From an uncultured Clostridia bacterium (GTDB taxonomy: Bacteria > Bacillota > Clostridia > Lachnospirales > CAG-274), in contig CANRIS010000011.1 in NCBI GenBank assembly GCA_947630725.1, positions 1-64,000 on the forward strand: a stretch of DNA of 64,000 nt. The letters run 5' to 3'. Under the pieces are notes generated by a model, which saw nothing but the letters and a program-made list of their open reading frames with translations, was not told the origin of the DNA and made no database searches. The translations under genes were made by a program, and so were the position numbers. How positions within the stretch are numbered: position 1 is the first letter of the stretch; each line of letters opens with the position of its first letter. Below are positions 24,275-31,496 of this stretch, piece after piece.

Positions 24275-24640
24275 ATGAACGCAACTATTATCAGAGAAAT
24301 CGAAAATGCTCAGATGAAGCAGAACGTCACCGACTTTAATGTAGGCGACACAGTAAGAGTGTACGCAAAGGTTGTCGAGGGAAACAGAGAAAGACTTCAG
24401 ATGTTTGAGGGTACTGTTCTCAAAAGACAGGGCGGCGGAGCTAAAGAAACCTTTACCGTCAGAAGAATTGCCTCGGGTGTAGGCGTTGAGAGAACATGGC
24501 CTGTACATTCTCCCCGTATCGACCGTATTGAGGTTGTTCGCTACGGTATCGTAAGAAGAGCCAAGCTCAACTATCTGCGTCAGAGAGTGGGAAAGGCTGC
24601 CAAGGTCAAGGAAAACATCCACAAGAGAACAGCAAAATAA
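24275..24640 (+). CDS. rplS: 50S ribosomal protein L19
   Basis: Large-subunit protein at the subunit interface. The 121 residues cover the family (usually about 115), with [20 protein letters not shown], the [12 protein letters not shown] hairpin, [13 protein letters not shown] and [18 protein letters not shown] follows GAAAGGATGG. The extra length is a few residues at the C-terminus. Next gene is rbgA, the same order as in Bacillus (rplS-rbgA), although a terminator lies between. Confidence 0.98.
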   Translation: MNATIIREIENAQMKQNVTDFNVGDTVRVYAKVVEGNRERLQMFEGTVLKRQGGGAKETFTVRRIASGVGVERTWPVHSPRIDRIEVVRYGIVRRAKLNYLRQRVGKAAKVKENIHKRTAK

Positions 24641-24647
24641 TTTTTTC

Positions 24648-24678
24648 GGGACGAGGCTTTTCTCTCGTCCCTTTTTCT
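24648..24678 (+). terminator. Terminator of rplS
   Basis: GGGACGAG/CTCGTCCC arms with an 8-base loop, then TTTTTCTT. Confidence 0.92.
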
Positions 24679-24777
24679 TATACCGATCTTTGGCATAAGG
24701 CTCCTTTAAGGGCAATAAAACACTGAAATAAGCATCGGTATCAAACAGTTTGTTATGACAAAGAGGTGAGACATACT

Positions 24778-25629
24778 ATGGACATACAGTGGTATCCGGG
24801 GCATATGGCTAAGGCAAAACGAATGATGCAGGAGAATATAGGGCTTGTGGATATAGTGGCTGAGCTTCTTGACGCAAGGATCCCTCTTTCGTCAAGAAAT
24901 CCCGATATAGACAAGCTTGCGGCAAACAAAAAAAGACTTATTATTCTCAACAAATCCGATCTGGCGGACAGTGAAAGGACAAAGCTCTGGACTGAATATT
25001 TCAGCCGAAAGGGTTTTGTTGTTATCTGCGCAGACAGCAAAAACGGCAGGGGAATAAAGGACTTTTATCCTATGTGCAGAGAGCTTATGAGGGAGAAGAT
25101 AGAAAGACAGAGACAAAGAGGAAGGATACTGGTGCCGTCAAGGGTTATGATAGCGGGTATACCCAACGTGGGAAAGTCCACCCTTATAAACAGGCTTTTT
25201 GGAAAGAATATGACAAAAACAGGCGACAGACCCGGCGTCACAAAAAACAAGCAGTGGGTCAGAATAAGAAAGGATCTGGAGCTTCTGGATACCCCCGGTA
25301 TTCTGTGGCCAAAATTTGACGACCCCGAAGCAGGAGTAAAGCTTGCCGTTACGGGAGCCATAAATGACGAGATCGTTGACAAGCGTGAGCTTGCCTTCAG
25401 TCTTATAGGCTATCTGAAAGAAAATTATCCCGGCAGCCTTGAAAAAAGATACGACATTTCAATAGAGACAGATGACGGAGATGCCGACATTCTCGATAAA
25501 ATATGCCGAAAAAGAGGCTTTTTTTCAAAGGGCGGAGAGCTGGATCTGCAAAGGACGGCCATTGTGCTACTTGATGAATTCAGAGGGGGAAAGCTGGGCA
25601 GCATAACCTTGGAGGAGCCTGACAGGTGA
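24778..25629 (+). CDS. rbgA: Ribosome biogenesis GTPase
   Basis: A circularly permuted GTPase (YlqF/RbgA) needed for late 50S assembly. ATG 24778 is eight bases after AGAGGTG and yields MDIQWYPGHMAKAKRMM, the standard N-terminus; the GTG four codons upstream overlaps the ribosome binding site. The G motifs appear in permuted order: NKSD near 59 (G4), then GIPNVGKST near 128 (G1), GVT (G2) and DTPG near 171 (G3). The C-terminal helical domain is intact. 283 residues, normal length. It precedes a small spore-type orphan and trmL. Confidence 0.97.
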   Translation: MDIQWYPGHMAKAKRMMQENIGLVDIVAELLDARIPLSSRNPDIDKLAANKKRLIILNKSDLADSERTKLWTEYFSRKGFVVICADSKNGRGIKDFYPMCRELMREKIERQRQRGRILVPSRVMIAGIPNVGKSTLINRLFGKNMTKTGDRPGVTKNKQWVRIRKDLELLDTPGILWPKFDDPEAGVKLAVTGAINDEIVDKRELAFSLIGYLKENYPGSLEKRYDISIETDDGDADILDKICRKRGFFSKGGELDLQRTAIVLLDEFRGGKLGSITLEEPDR

Positions 25630-25847
25630 AAAATTTTCCGAAAGACGTTAAAGATATTTGACCGCAGACAGGTTTTAAGGGCTTTAAAGGTATTTTTCAT
25701 ACAAATAAAAAAATTTTTTTTGAATAAAAATCATTTTTTGTGAGACAATAGATAGTGTAAAGCAATCGAACGAATTTAAGGACTGTATTGCATTATGGTT
25801 TTTAAATCTGTATATTGCTTACTTACATTTTATTGGAGGTACAAAAA

Positions 25848-26012
25848 ATGGACAAGAAGAGTAACAGAGACAACCAGACAGGCAAGACAAATAACAAGCA
25901 GAGCAACAGAGTCGAGCTTGCTAACGAGATCGACACAACAAACAGCAACAGCACAAGCAAGAATTCAGGCAAGAATTCAAACAGAAGCTCAAACAAGAAC
26001 GACGAAGAGTGA
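25848..26012 (+). CDS. Small Asn/Ser/Lys-rich protein (spore-protein-like)
   Basis: A 54-residue protein with a strong ribosome binding site (TTGGAGGT, 8 bases before ATG). Composition is extreme: Asn, Ser, Lys and Thr dominate, there is no Cys or aromatic residue, and the only hydrophobic patch is RVELANEI. That patch and the composition recall small acid-soluble spore proteins of the gamma type, which hold a similar ELANE-like protease site, but the similarity is short and I do not assign it. Upstream DNA is AT-rich without a clear housekeeping promoter. Confidence 0.6.
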   Translation: MDKKSNRDNQTGKTNNKQSNRVELANEIDTTNSNSTSKNSGKNSNRSSNKNDEE

Positions 26013-26058
26013 TTTTTTTGACGGCGGCTCTGCCGCCATACATAAGCGGTGAGAAAAA

Positions 26059-26550
26059 ATGAATATTGTTTTATTGGAACCCGAGATACCCTCCAACACA
26101 GGCAACATAGGCCGAACCTGCGCAGCTACGGACACTTCTCTCCATCTCATAAGACCTCTTGGCTTTTCTACGGACGACAAGTCTCTGAAACGTGCGGGAC
26201 TTGACTATTGGAAATATCTTGACGTAAAATATTATGATTCCTATGCGGATTATATAGAAAAAAATCCCAATGTGCAGCTTTATTTTGCCACCACAAAGGC
26301 CGAAAAAACCTATGCGGACGTAAGCTATGAGCCTGACTGCCACATTATGTTCGGCAAGGAGAGCGCAGGCATACCCGAAGAGATACTTGTCGAAAACAAA
26401 AGCAGATGTATAAGAATACCTATGCTTGAAGATAAAAGATCCTTAAATCTTTCAAATTCGGCGGCTATAATACTCTATGAGGCTCTGAGGCAGAACGATT
26501 TTTGCGGACTTTTGAAAAAGGGCAGACTTCACAGACTGCAATGGAAATAG
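26059..26550 (+). CDS. trmL: tRNA (cytidine/uridine-34 2'-O-)-methyltransferase
   Basis: SPOUT-class methyltransferase modifying the wobble base of tRNA-Leu. 163 residues, typical. N-terminal MNIVLLEPEIPSNTGNIGRT is the family signature; the knotted SAM site is seen in IMFGKESAGIPEEIL and CIRIPMLEDKRSLNLSNS. It starts about 45 bases after the preceding small gene; the ribosome binding site (GCGGTGAGAAAA) is modest. The following mazG starts 23 bases after its stop. Confidence 0.95.
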   Translation: MNIVLLEPEIPSNTGNIGRTCAATDTSLHLIRPLGFSTDDKSLKRAGLDYWKYLDVKYYDSYADYIEKNPNVQLYFATTKAEKTYADVSYEPDCHIMFGKESAGIPEEILVENKSRCIRIPMLEDKRSLNLSNSAAIILYEALRQNDFCGLLKKGRLHRLQWK

Positions 26551-26573
26551 AAGATAAAAAGAGGGGAGTACAT

Positions 26574-27272
26574 ATGGAAAATTTTCTGAATATAATGGAT
26601 AAGCTGCTTTCGGACGAGGGCTGCCCGTGGGACAGGGTGCAGACTCACGAAAGTCTGCGCAGATACCTGATAGAAGAAAGCTATGAGGTTGTTGACGCAA
26701 TAAACAAAAAGAACTCCGAGGGTCTCTGCGAGGAGCTTGGAGACGTTCTTCTTCAGGTGGTATTTCACGCAAAGCTGGCCGAAAAGGAAGGGCTTTTTAC
26801 ATTTGACGATGTTGTGAAAACAGTTTCGGACAAAATGATAAACCGACATCCTCACGTTTTCGGCAGCGCAAGCGCTGAAACCCCGTCGGAGGTTCTCGAA
26901 ACGTGGGAGGAAATAAAGAAAAAAGAAAAGCACTATGAAAGCGGAGCCGATGTTCTGGAGAGCATTCCCGATTGTCTGCCTGCTCTTATGAGAGCCGAAA
27001 AGCTCATAAACAAAGCCGCTAAATTCGGAGGAGAAGCTCCGAGCGCCGAAAAAGCGTCAAGGGCTGCGGCGGAAAAAATCGCAGAGCTTGAAAATGCCGA
27101 AATATCGAAAAATGTTGACATAAATGATATTTCGGAGCTGATTGGCGAAATTCTTTTCGAGATTGTGAAAATTTCATGTTTTTTTAAAATAAATCCCGAA
27201 TTTGTCTTGACAAATCAGTCAGAAAAGTTTATAACTATTTTTAGACGTTTCGGCAATGCAGACCGAACGTAA
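26574..27272 (+). CDS. mazG: Nucleoside triphosphate pyrophosphohydrolase MazG
   Basis: Hydrolyses (d)NTPs to monophosphates, a house-cleaning function. ATG 26574 follows AGAGGGGAG; translation from earlier in-frame codons would overlap trmL. The 232 residues contain the MazG fold with EESYEVVDAI and EELGDVLLQVVFHAKLAE (Mg-binding E/D residues), and DKMINRHPHVFG. The N-terminal tetrapyrrole methylase domain found fused in Bacillus YabN is absent. It heads the conserved run mazG-hup-rqcP-yabP-yabQ-divIC. Confidence 0.93.
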   Translation: MENFLNIMDKLLSDEGCPWDRVQTHESLRRYLIEESYEVVDAINKKNSEGLCEELGDVLLQVVFHAKLAEKEGLFTFDDVVKTVSDKMINRHPHVFGSASAETPSEVLETWEEIKKKEKHYESGADVLESIPDCLPALMRAEKLINKAAKFGGEAPSAEKASRAAAEKIAELENAEISKNVDINDISELIGEILFEIVKISCFFKINPEFVLTNQSEKFITIFRRFGNADRT

Positions 27273-27314
27273 ATATGACAGTATATTTCAAAAAAATGAT
27301 TGGAGGAAACTTAA

Positions 27315-27593
27315 ATGAATAAGACAGAACTTGTAGCAGCTATTGCTGATAAGGCAGGACTTAGCAAGAAGGACTCAGAAAAGGCAGTTAAGGCTTTTGA
27401 GGAGATAGTTACATCTGAGCTTGTAGCAGGCGGAGAAGTCAGACTTGTCGGTTTTGGTACATTCAGCGTAAAGGAAAGAGCAGCTCACGAGGGAAGAAAT
27501 CCTCAGACAAAGGAGCCCATGCAGATTCCTGCATCAAAATCCCCCAGATTTGCCGTAGGCAAGGCTTTAAAGGACGCAGTAAACGGTAGATAA
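27315..27593 (+). CDS. hup: HU-family DNA-binding protein
   Basis: Nucleoid-associated, DNA-bending protein of 92 residues. MNKTELVAAIADKAGLSKKD and the arm region GFGTFSVKERAAHEGRNPQT with RNP are diagnostic; SPRFAVGKALKDAVN ends it. The ribosome binding site is TTGGAGGAAA. The run of common codons (AAG, GCA, CTT) fits high expression. A hairpin with T run lies between it and rqcP. Confidence 0.98.
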   Translation: MNKTELVAAIADKAGLSKKDSEKAVKAFEEIVTSELVAGGEVRLVGFGTFSVKERAAHEGRNPQTKEPMQIPASKSPRFAVGKALKDAVNGR

Positions 27594-27695
27594 CAAAACA
27601 AAAAGTCCGATAAAAACACAGGCCATATAAAAGCCGAAACAGGCTTATTTATAGGGCGGTGCATTTTGGTTTCGGACAGTATTATATTGACTGAT

Positions 27696-27724
27696 AAGGG
27701 GCGCCCCAAGCACCCCTTTTTATA
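27696..27724 (+). terminator. Hairpin terminator between hup and rqcP
   Basis: AAGGGG/CCCCTT arms followed by TTTTATATTT. It would separate abundant hup mRNA from the sporulation and division genes downstream. Confidence 0.55.
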
Positions 27725-27752
27725 TTTGAATAAATTGCAGGAGGGGCATTTT

Positions 27753-27995
27753 ATGAGACTTGACAAGTACCTTAAGGTATCGAGAATAATAAAAAGGCGT
27801 ACCGTTGCGAATGAAGCCTGCGGGGCAGGCAGAGTAACGGTGAACGGAAAGGCCGCCAAAGCAGGGCTTGACATAAAGGAAGGCGACATTATCGAAATAA
27901 GGTTCGGAAACAACACCACAAAGGTACAGGTTTTGAAAACGTCCGAAAATGTCCGAAAGGACGATGCGGCAGGTATGTACAAAAGCATAGAATAA
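27753..27995 (+). CDS. rqcP: S4-domain RNA-binding protein of ribosome quality control
   Basis: An 80-residue S4 domain protein (YabO/RqcP), which supports RqcH-dependent tailing of stalled nascent chains on the 50S subunit. ATG 27753 follows GCAGGAGGGG; translation from earlier codons lacks a site. MRLDKYLKVSRIIKRRT and GAGRVTVNGKAAKAGLDIKEGD form the S4 fold. Place between hup and yabP is the same as in Bacillus-type genomes. Confidence 0.92.
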   Translation: MRLDKYLKVSRIIKRRTVANEACGAGRVTVNGKAAKAGLDIKEGDIIEIRFGNNTTKVQVLKTSENVRKDDAAGMYKSIE

Positions 27996-28050
27996 ACATA
28001 AGGTTGTCTGAGTATACTTTAGTGAAATGATTTTTTGCGGAGGTATACAT

Positions 28051-28326
28051 ATGGCAGACGAAAACAGACTTTTAAAAAATGTAGTCATACTTGAAAACAG
28101 AGAAAAGCTTACCGTAACGGGAGTTTTGGACGTTGTGAGCTTTGACGAAAACGAAATACTCTGCGAGTGTCAGAAGGGCGTACTGTATATAAGGGGCGAA
28201 AATCTCCATGTGGGCAGGCTTGATCTCGACAAGGGAGACATTGACGTTGACGGACTTATATCAAGCCTTGTGTATGAGGACGGAGCCTCGGGCAAGGGGT
28301 CGTTTTTGGGGAGGCTGTTCAAATGA
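28051..28326 (+). CDS. yabP: Sporulation protein YabP
   Basis: A 91-residue protein of the YabP family, expressed in the mother cell and needed for normal sporulation in Bacillus. ATG 28051 has GGAGGTATACAT before it. Features are LENREKLTVTGVLDVVSFDE and LYIRGENLHVGRLDLDKGDIDVDG, the family beta-rich core. Its stop overlaps the yabQ start (ATGA), so the two are coupled. Confidence 0.92.
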   Translation: MADENRLLKNVVILENREKLTVTGVLDVVSFDENEILCECQKGVLYIRGENLHVGRLDLDKGDIDVDGLISSLVYEDGASGKGSFLGRLFK

Positions 28327-28874
28327 TACTGCCTATGAAGGAGCAGGGGCTTGTGTTTCTGCTCATATGTGCGGCAGGCTTTGTTTTCGGCGGCATATAT
28401 GATCTTTTCAGAGTGTTCCGCAGAGTATTCGGAGGTTTTTTTATTCTGGATCTGGCGGAGGATTTTCTTTATTGGGCATTTGCTGCATTTTTTTTGTTTT
28501 ATGTGCTTTTGGGGATAAATTTCGGAGAGGTAAGGCTCTATATGATACTTGGCTTTATCGGCGGAATGATACTCTATTATAACACCCTCAGCGGCATACT
28601 TCTGGACTGTTTCGTGAAGGCTCTGCTTTTTCTGACAAGGGCGGCGGCTTTTGTGGGGAAGCTTATAATGCTGCCTGTGGCTGTGCTTAAAAAACCTTTA
28701 TCCCTATTTATAAAAAAATTTCGTATGCTATTGAAAAAATTCGGAAAGTGTGTCATAATTATATCAACTAAGATATGCTGCTTTGTCAGGGGGCGTTTTT
28801 TGTGGCAGAAGCGAAAAAAGAAAAAAGAAAAAAAGAAACCCAAAAAATCGAAAAAAAACAAAAAAAGAGTATGA
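28323..28874 (+). CDS. yabQ: Spore cortex biosynthesis protein YabQ
   Basis: A 183-residue membrane protein. Four or five hydrophobic helices occupy the N-terminal two thirds (LVFLLICAAGFVFGGIYDLF, then AFAAFFLFYVLLGINFGEVR), typical of YabQ; the C-terminal 25 residues are almost all Lys/Arg. It overlaps yabP by 4 bases and its 3' end overlaps the predicted divIC start by 73 bases. In Bacillus YabQ is needed for spore cortex formation. Confidence 0.9.
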   Translation: MILPMKEQGLVFLLICAAGFVFGGIYDLFRVFRRVFGGFFILDLAEDFLYWAFAAFFLFYVLLGINFGEVRLYMILGFIGGMILYYNTLSGILLDCFVKALLFLTRAAAFVGKLIMLPVAVLKKPLSLFIKKFRMLLKKFGKCVIIISTKICCFVRGRFLWQKRKKKKEKKKPKKSKKNKKRV

Positions 28875-29146
28875 CATCGGGTTTTGGTATAATATATGCC
28901 ATTGTCGTTATTACTATGCTGACGGTTTTCGCCGTGGGAATGACTACGACATTTTCGGACACGAGAGAGCTTACTTCAAAAAAGAGCGAGCTTGAAGAAG
29001 AAATCGAAAATGAAGAAAAGAAAAATTCCGAGCTTTCGATGGAGGGGGACTATTATAAATCGGACGAATACTATGAAAAAATCGCAAGAGAAAAGCTCGG
29101 CCTTGTTATGCCGAACGAAATAATTTTCATAGATCAGAACAAATAA
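28802..29146 (+). CDS. divIC: Septum formation initiator (DivIC/FtsB family)
   Basis: A bitopic division protein of 114 residues. I chose GTG 28802, which follows CAGGGGGCG; an in-frame ATG further upstream lies deeper in yabQ. The N-terminal cytoplasmic stretch is Lys/Glu-rich, a single transmembrane helix follows at about 32-55 (FGIIYAIVVITMLTVFAVG), then a coiled coil (ELTSKKSELEEEIENEE), then the conserved EYYEKIAREKLGLVMPNE. The DivIC-DivIB-FtsL complex role is from family knowledge. The 73-base overlap with yabQ is longer than usual. Confidence 0.88.
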   Translation: MAEAKKEKRKKETQKIEKKQKKSMTSGFGIIYAIVVITMLTVFAVGMTTTFSDTRELTSKKSELEEEIENEEKKNSELSMEGDYYKSDEYYEKIAREKLGLVMPNEIIFIDQNK

Positions 29147-29179
29147 ATTATATATATACAAAAGAAAGGGTGTTTTATT

Positions 29180-30028
29180 ATGGGATTTGGAATGAGAGGA
29201 CACGACCTGTGTTCAAAGAGAAGCTTTGAGGAGTTTTGTATTGCCGTGAAGGAGCTGGGTGTGACCGATGTTCAGCTTGCTTTCAAAAAGTCGATAACAG
29301 ATATTAAATTTGATCAGGGAATGTATTCGCCCGGTCTGGGAAACTACCTTAAAAGAACCATGGACAGATACGGCGTTCACGTTGCCGTATTGGGCTGTTA
29401 TATAAACCCCACCAATCCTATCGAGTCAAAAAGACAGGCCGAGGTGGCAAGGTTTATCGAACATCTTAAGTATGCGAGACAAATAGGAGCCGATATGGTA
29501 GGCACCGAGACGGGACGCTTTGATCCAAAGCTTAAGCACAATCCTGCTACATATACTGAGGCAGGCTATCAGCTTTTGTTAAAGTCTATGAGAGAGATAG
29601 TATCCGCCGCAGAAAAGCTTGGGGTCATAGTGGGCGTAGAGGGCGTTGCGACCCACACGCTGTATTGCCCCGAAATGATGCTCAGATTCTTAAGAGACAT
29701 AGATTCGCCGAATGTTGAGGTCATTATGGACCCCGTAAATCTTCTTGACGAGAAAAATTATAAGAATCAGGATAAAATAATAGACAGAGCCTTTGAGCTT
29801 TATGGAGACAGAATATCCGTAATGCACATAAAGGACTTCAAGCTTGAGGACGGACAGCTTAAATTTGAGCATATAGGAGACGGACTCCTCAATTTCAACA
29901 CCGTTCTCAGAAACATAAAATTCGGAAAGCCTCACATAACAATGCTTCTTGAATGTTCAACGCCGCAGAGATACCACTCGGACTGCGACTATCTGCAAAA
30001 AATATACGACAGTATCACAGAAGAATAA
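29180..30028 (+). CDS. TIM-barrel sugar phosphate isomerase/epimerase
   Basis: A 282-residue member of the xylose isomerase-like/AP endonuclease 2 TIM-barrel superfamily. ATG follows AAAGAAAGGGTG. Metal and substrate residues are seen in GADMVGTETGRF, GVIVGVEGVATHT, VEVIMDPVNLL, ISVMHIKDF and TMLLECST, giving Glu/Asp/His/Glu ligand candidates. The closest known functions include sugar isomerases and epimerases of plant-sugar or inositol metabolism; substrate not assignable. It has its own terminator and no functional partners next to it. Confidence 0.8.
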   Translation: MGFGMRGHDLCSKRSFEEFCIAVKELGVTDVQLAFKKSITDIKFDQGMYSPGLGNYLKRTMDRYGVHVAVLGCYINPTNPIESKRQAEVARFIEHLKYARQIGADMVGTETGRFDPKLKHNPATYTEAGYQLLLKSMREIVSAAEKLGVIVGVEGVATHTLYCPEMMLRFLRDIDSPNVEVIMDPVNLLDEKNYKNQDKIIDRAFELYGDRISVMHIKDFKLEDGQLKFEHIGDGLLNFNTVLRNIKFGKPHITMLLECSTPQRYHSDCDYLQKIYDSITEE

Positions 30029-30062
30029 ATACAGAAATAAAAACAAAAATAATAACAATAAC

Positions 30063-30093
30063 AGGGCTGCGGAAAAGGTATTCGCAGCCCTTT
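30063..30093 (+). terminator. Terminator of the TIM-barrel gene
   Basis: GGGCTGCG/CGCAGCCC arms followed by TTT. The T run is short. Confidence 0.75.
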
Positions 30094-30136
30094 GCGTTGA
30101 TATATATTTACTGTAAATATTGTTGTAAATTTGGGC

Positions 30137-31483
30137 TTATTCCTCGAAAAGAGCCTTTGCAAATTCCGTAGGATCGAAGGGGCGCAGATCGTCTATTCCC
30201 TCGCCAACGCCTATAAAGCGTATGGGTATTTTAAGCTCGTTTTTGATGGCTATTATGATTCCGCCCTTGGCTGTTCCGTCAAGCTTGGTGAGGATTATTC
30301 CCGTTATGTCTGTGGCTTCGCCGAAAAGCTTTGCCTGTTGGAGGGCATTCTGACCCGTAGATGCGTCAAGAACGAGAAATACCTCCTTGTGAGCGTCCTT
30401 GTTTTCTCTGGTGATTACTCCCGAAATTTTCTTAAGCTCCTCCATAAGATTCTTTTTGTTGTGGAGACGGCCTGCGGTGTCGCATATAAGCAGATCGGTG
30501 TTCTTGTTTTTTGCCGCTGCCACAGCATCGAACACAACTGCGGCAGGATCGGAGTTTTCGCTGTGCTTTATAACCCTGACGTTGTTTCGCTCTCCCCATA
30601 CCGAAAGCTGGTCTATGGCAGCAGCTCTGAAGGTGTCCGCCGCTGCAAGCATAACGGACCTGCCCTCGGATCTGTAATAGCTTGTAAGCTTGCCTATGGT
30701 GGTGGTTTTGCCTACTCCGTTGACGCCTATAACCAATATGACCGAAGGCGAGGGGAGTTCGAGGGGCTTGTCGTTTTCGGAGAGCATATCCGAAATGACC
30801 CTTATTATAACGCTTTTGACCTGAGATACCTCTTTTATTTTTTCTTCCCTGACAGCCTTTTTTGTTTTGGCGATAATATCCAGAGAGGTGTCAACGCCTA
30901 TGTCGGCCATTATAAGAGCTTCTTCAAGCTCGTCATAGAGGTCGTCGTCGATTTCGGAAAAACCTCCCAATACCTGTTCTATGCCCGACATAATGCTTTC
31001 TCTTGTTTTTTGAAGTCCCGATTTTATGCGTGAAAAAAAGCCTTCCTTCTTTTTATGCTCCGTATGCTCCGTATGCTCCGTATTCTCATCGGGGGCAGGC
31101 TCCTCTGCCTCGGGGGTCTCGTTCCCGTCTGCCAACGGTATGTCGGACGGCTCATCCGTGTTGTCATCGGATATATCGGAGTCTACGTCAGCGTCTTTGT
31201 CCCCGTCCTTTTTCTGCCCGGAGAGAGCTATATCCTCAAAGCTTGAGGCCTCCTCATAGTCGGGCAGCTCCTGCTCATCTTCCGAGGGAGAGCCCTCCTC
31301 ACGGGACGGCTCGTTATCGTCTTCGGCGCTTAAGCGGGCTTTTTCGTCCTCCTCCGCAGGCGCATCGTCCGTATCTTCGGCAGATATATTTTCTTCGGTG
31401 TTCTCGTTATTCCGTTTGTTATCATATTCGTTATTCTCTTCGTTTTCATACTTCTTTTTTTTGAAAAAGTTAAAAAATGCCAT
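30137..31483 (-). CDS. ftsY: Signal recognition particle receptor FtsY
   Basis: SRP-receptor GTPase delivering ribosome-nascent chains to SecYEG. 448 residues: a long acidic N-terminal region (about 12-140, mostly Glu, Asp, Asn, ending in NTEHTEHTEH, coded by 9-bp repeats), an N domain and a G domain with GVNGVGKTTT at 253-262, DTFRAAAIDQL, DTAGR at 334-338 and TKLDGTAKGG from 398. It ends at VGEGIDDLRPFDP, the family C-terminus. Last gene of panE-smc-ftsY; the start is 13 bases after the smc stop. Smc-ftsY adjacency is conserved in Firmicutes. Confidence 0.97.
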   Translation of the reverse strand: MAFFNFFKKKKYENEENNEYDNKRNNENTEENISAEDTDDAPAEEDEKARLSAEDDNEPSREEGSPSEDEQELPDYEEASSFEDIALSGQKKDGDKDADVDSDISDDNTDEPSDIPLADGNETPEAEEPAPDENTEHTEHTEHKKKEGFFSRIKSGLQKTRESIMSGIEQVLGGFSEIDDDLYDELEEALIMADIGVDTSLDIIAKTKKAVREEKIKEVSQVKSVIIRVISDMLSENDKPLELPSPSVILVIGVNGVGKTTTIGKLTSYYRSEGRSVMLAAADTFRAAAIDQLSVWGERNNVRVIKHSENSDPAAVVFDAVAAAKNKNTDLLICDTAGRLHNKKNLMEELKKISGVITRENKDAHKEVFLVLDASTGQNALQQAKLFGEATDITGIILTKLDGTAKGGIIIAIKNELKIPIRFIGVGEGIDDLRPFDPTEFAKALFEE

Positions 31484-31496
31484 GCTTATCCTCCTG

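Noticed and set aside
30131..31033. 300-codon plus-strand frame opposite ftsY
   Set aside because: Shadow of the conserved FtsY GTPase domain.
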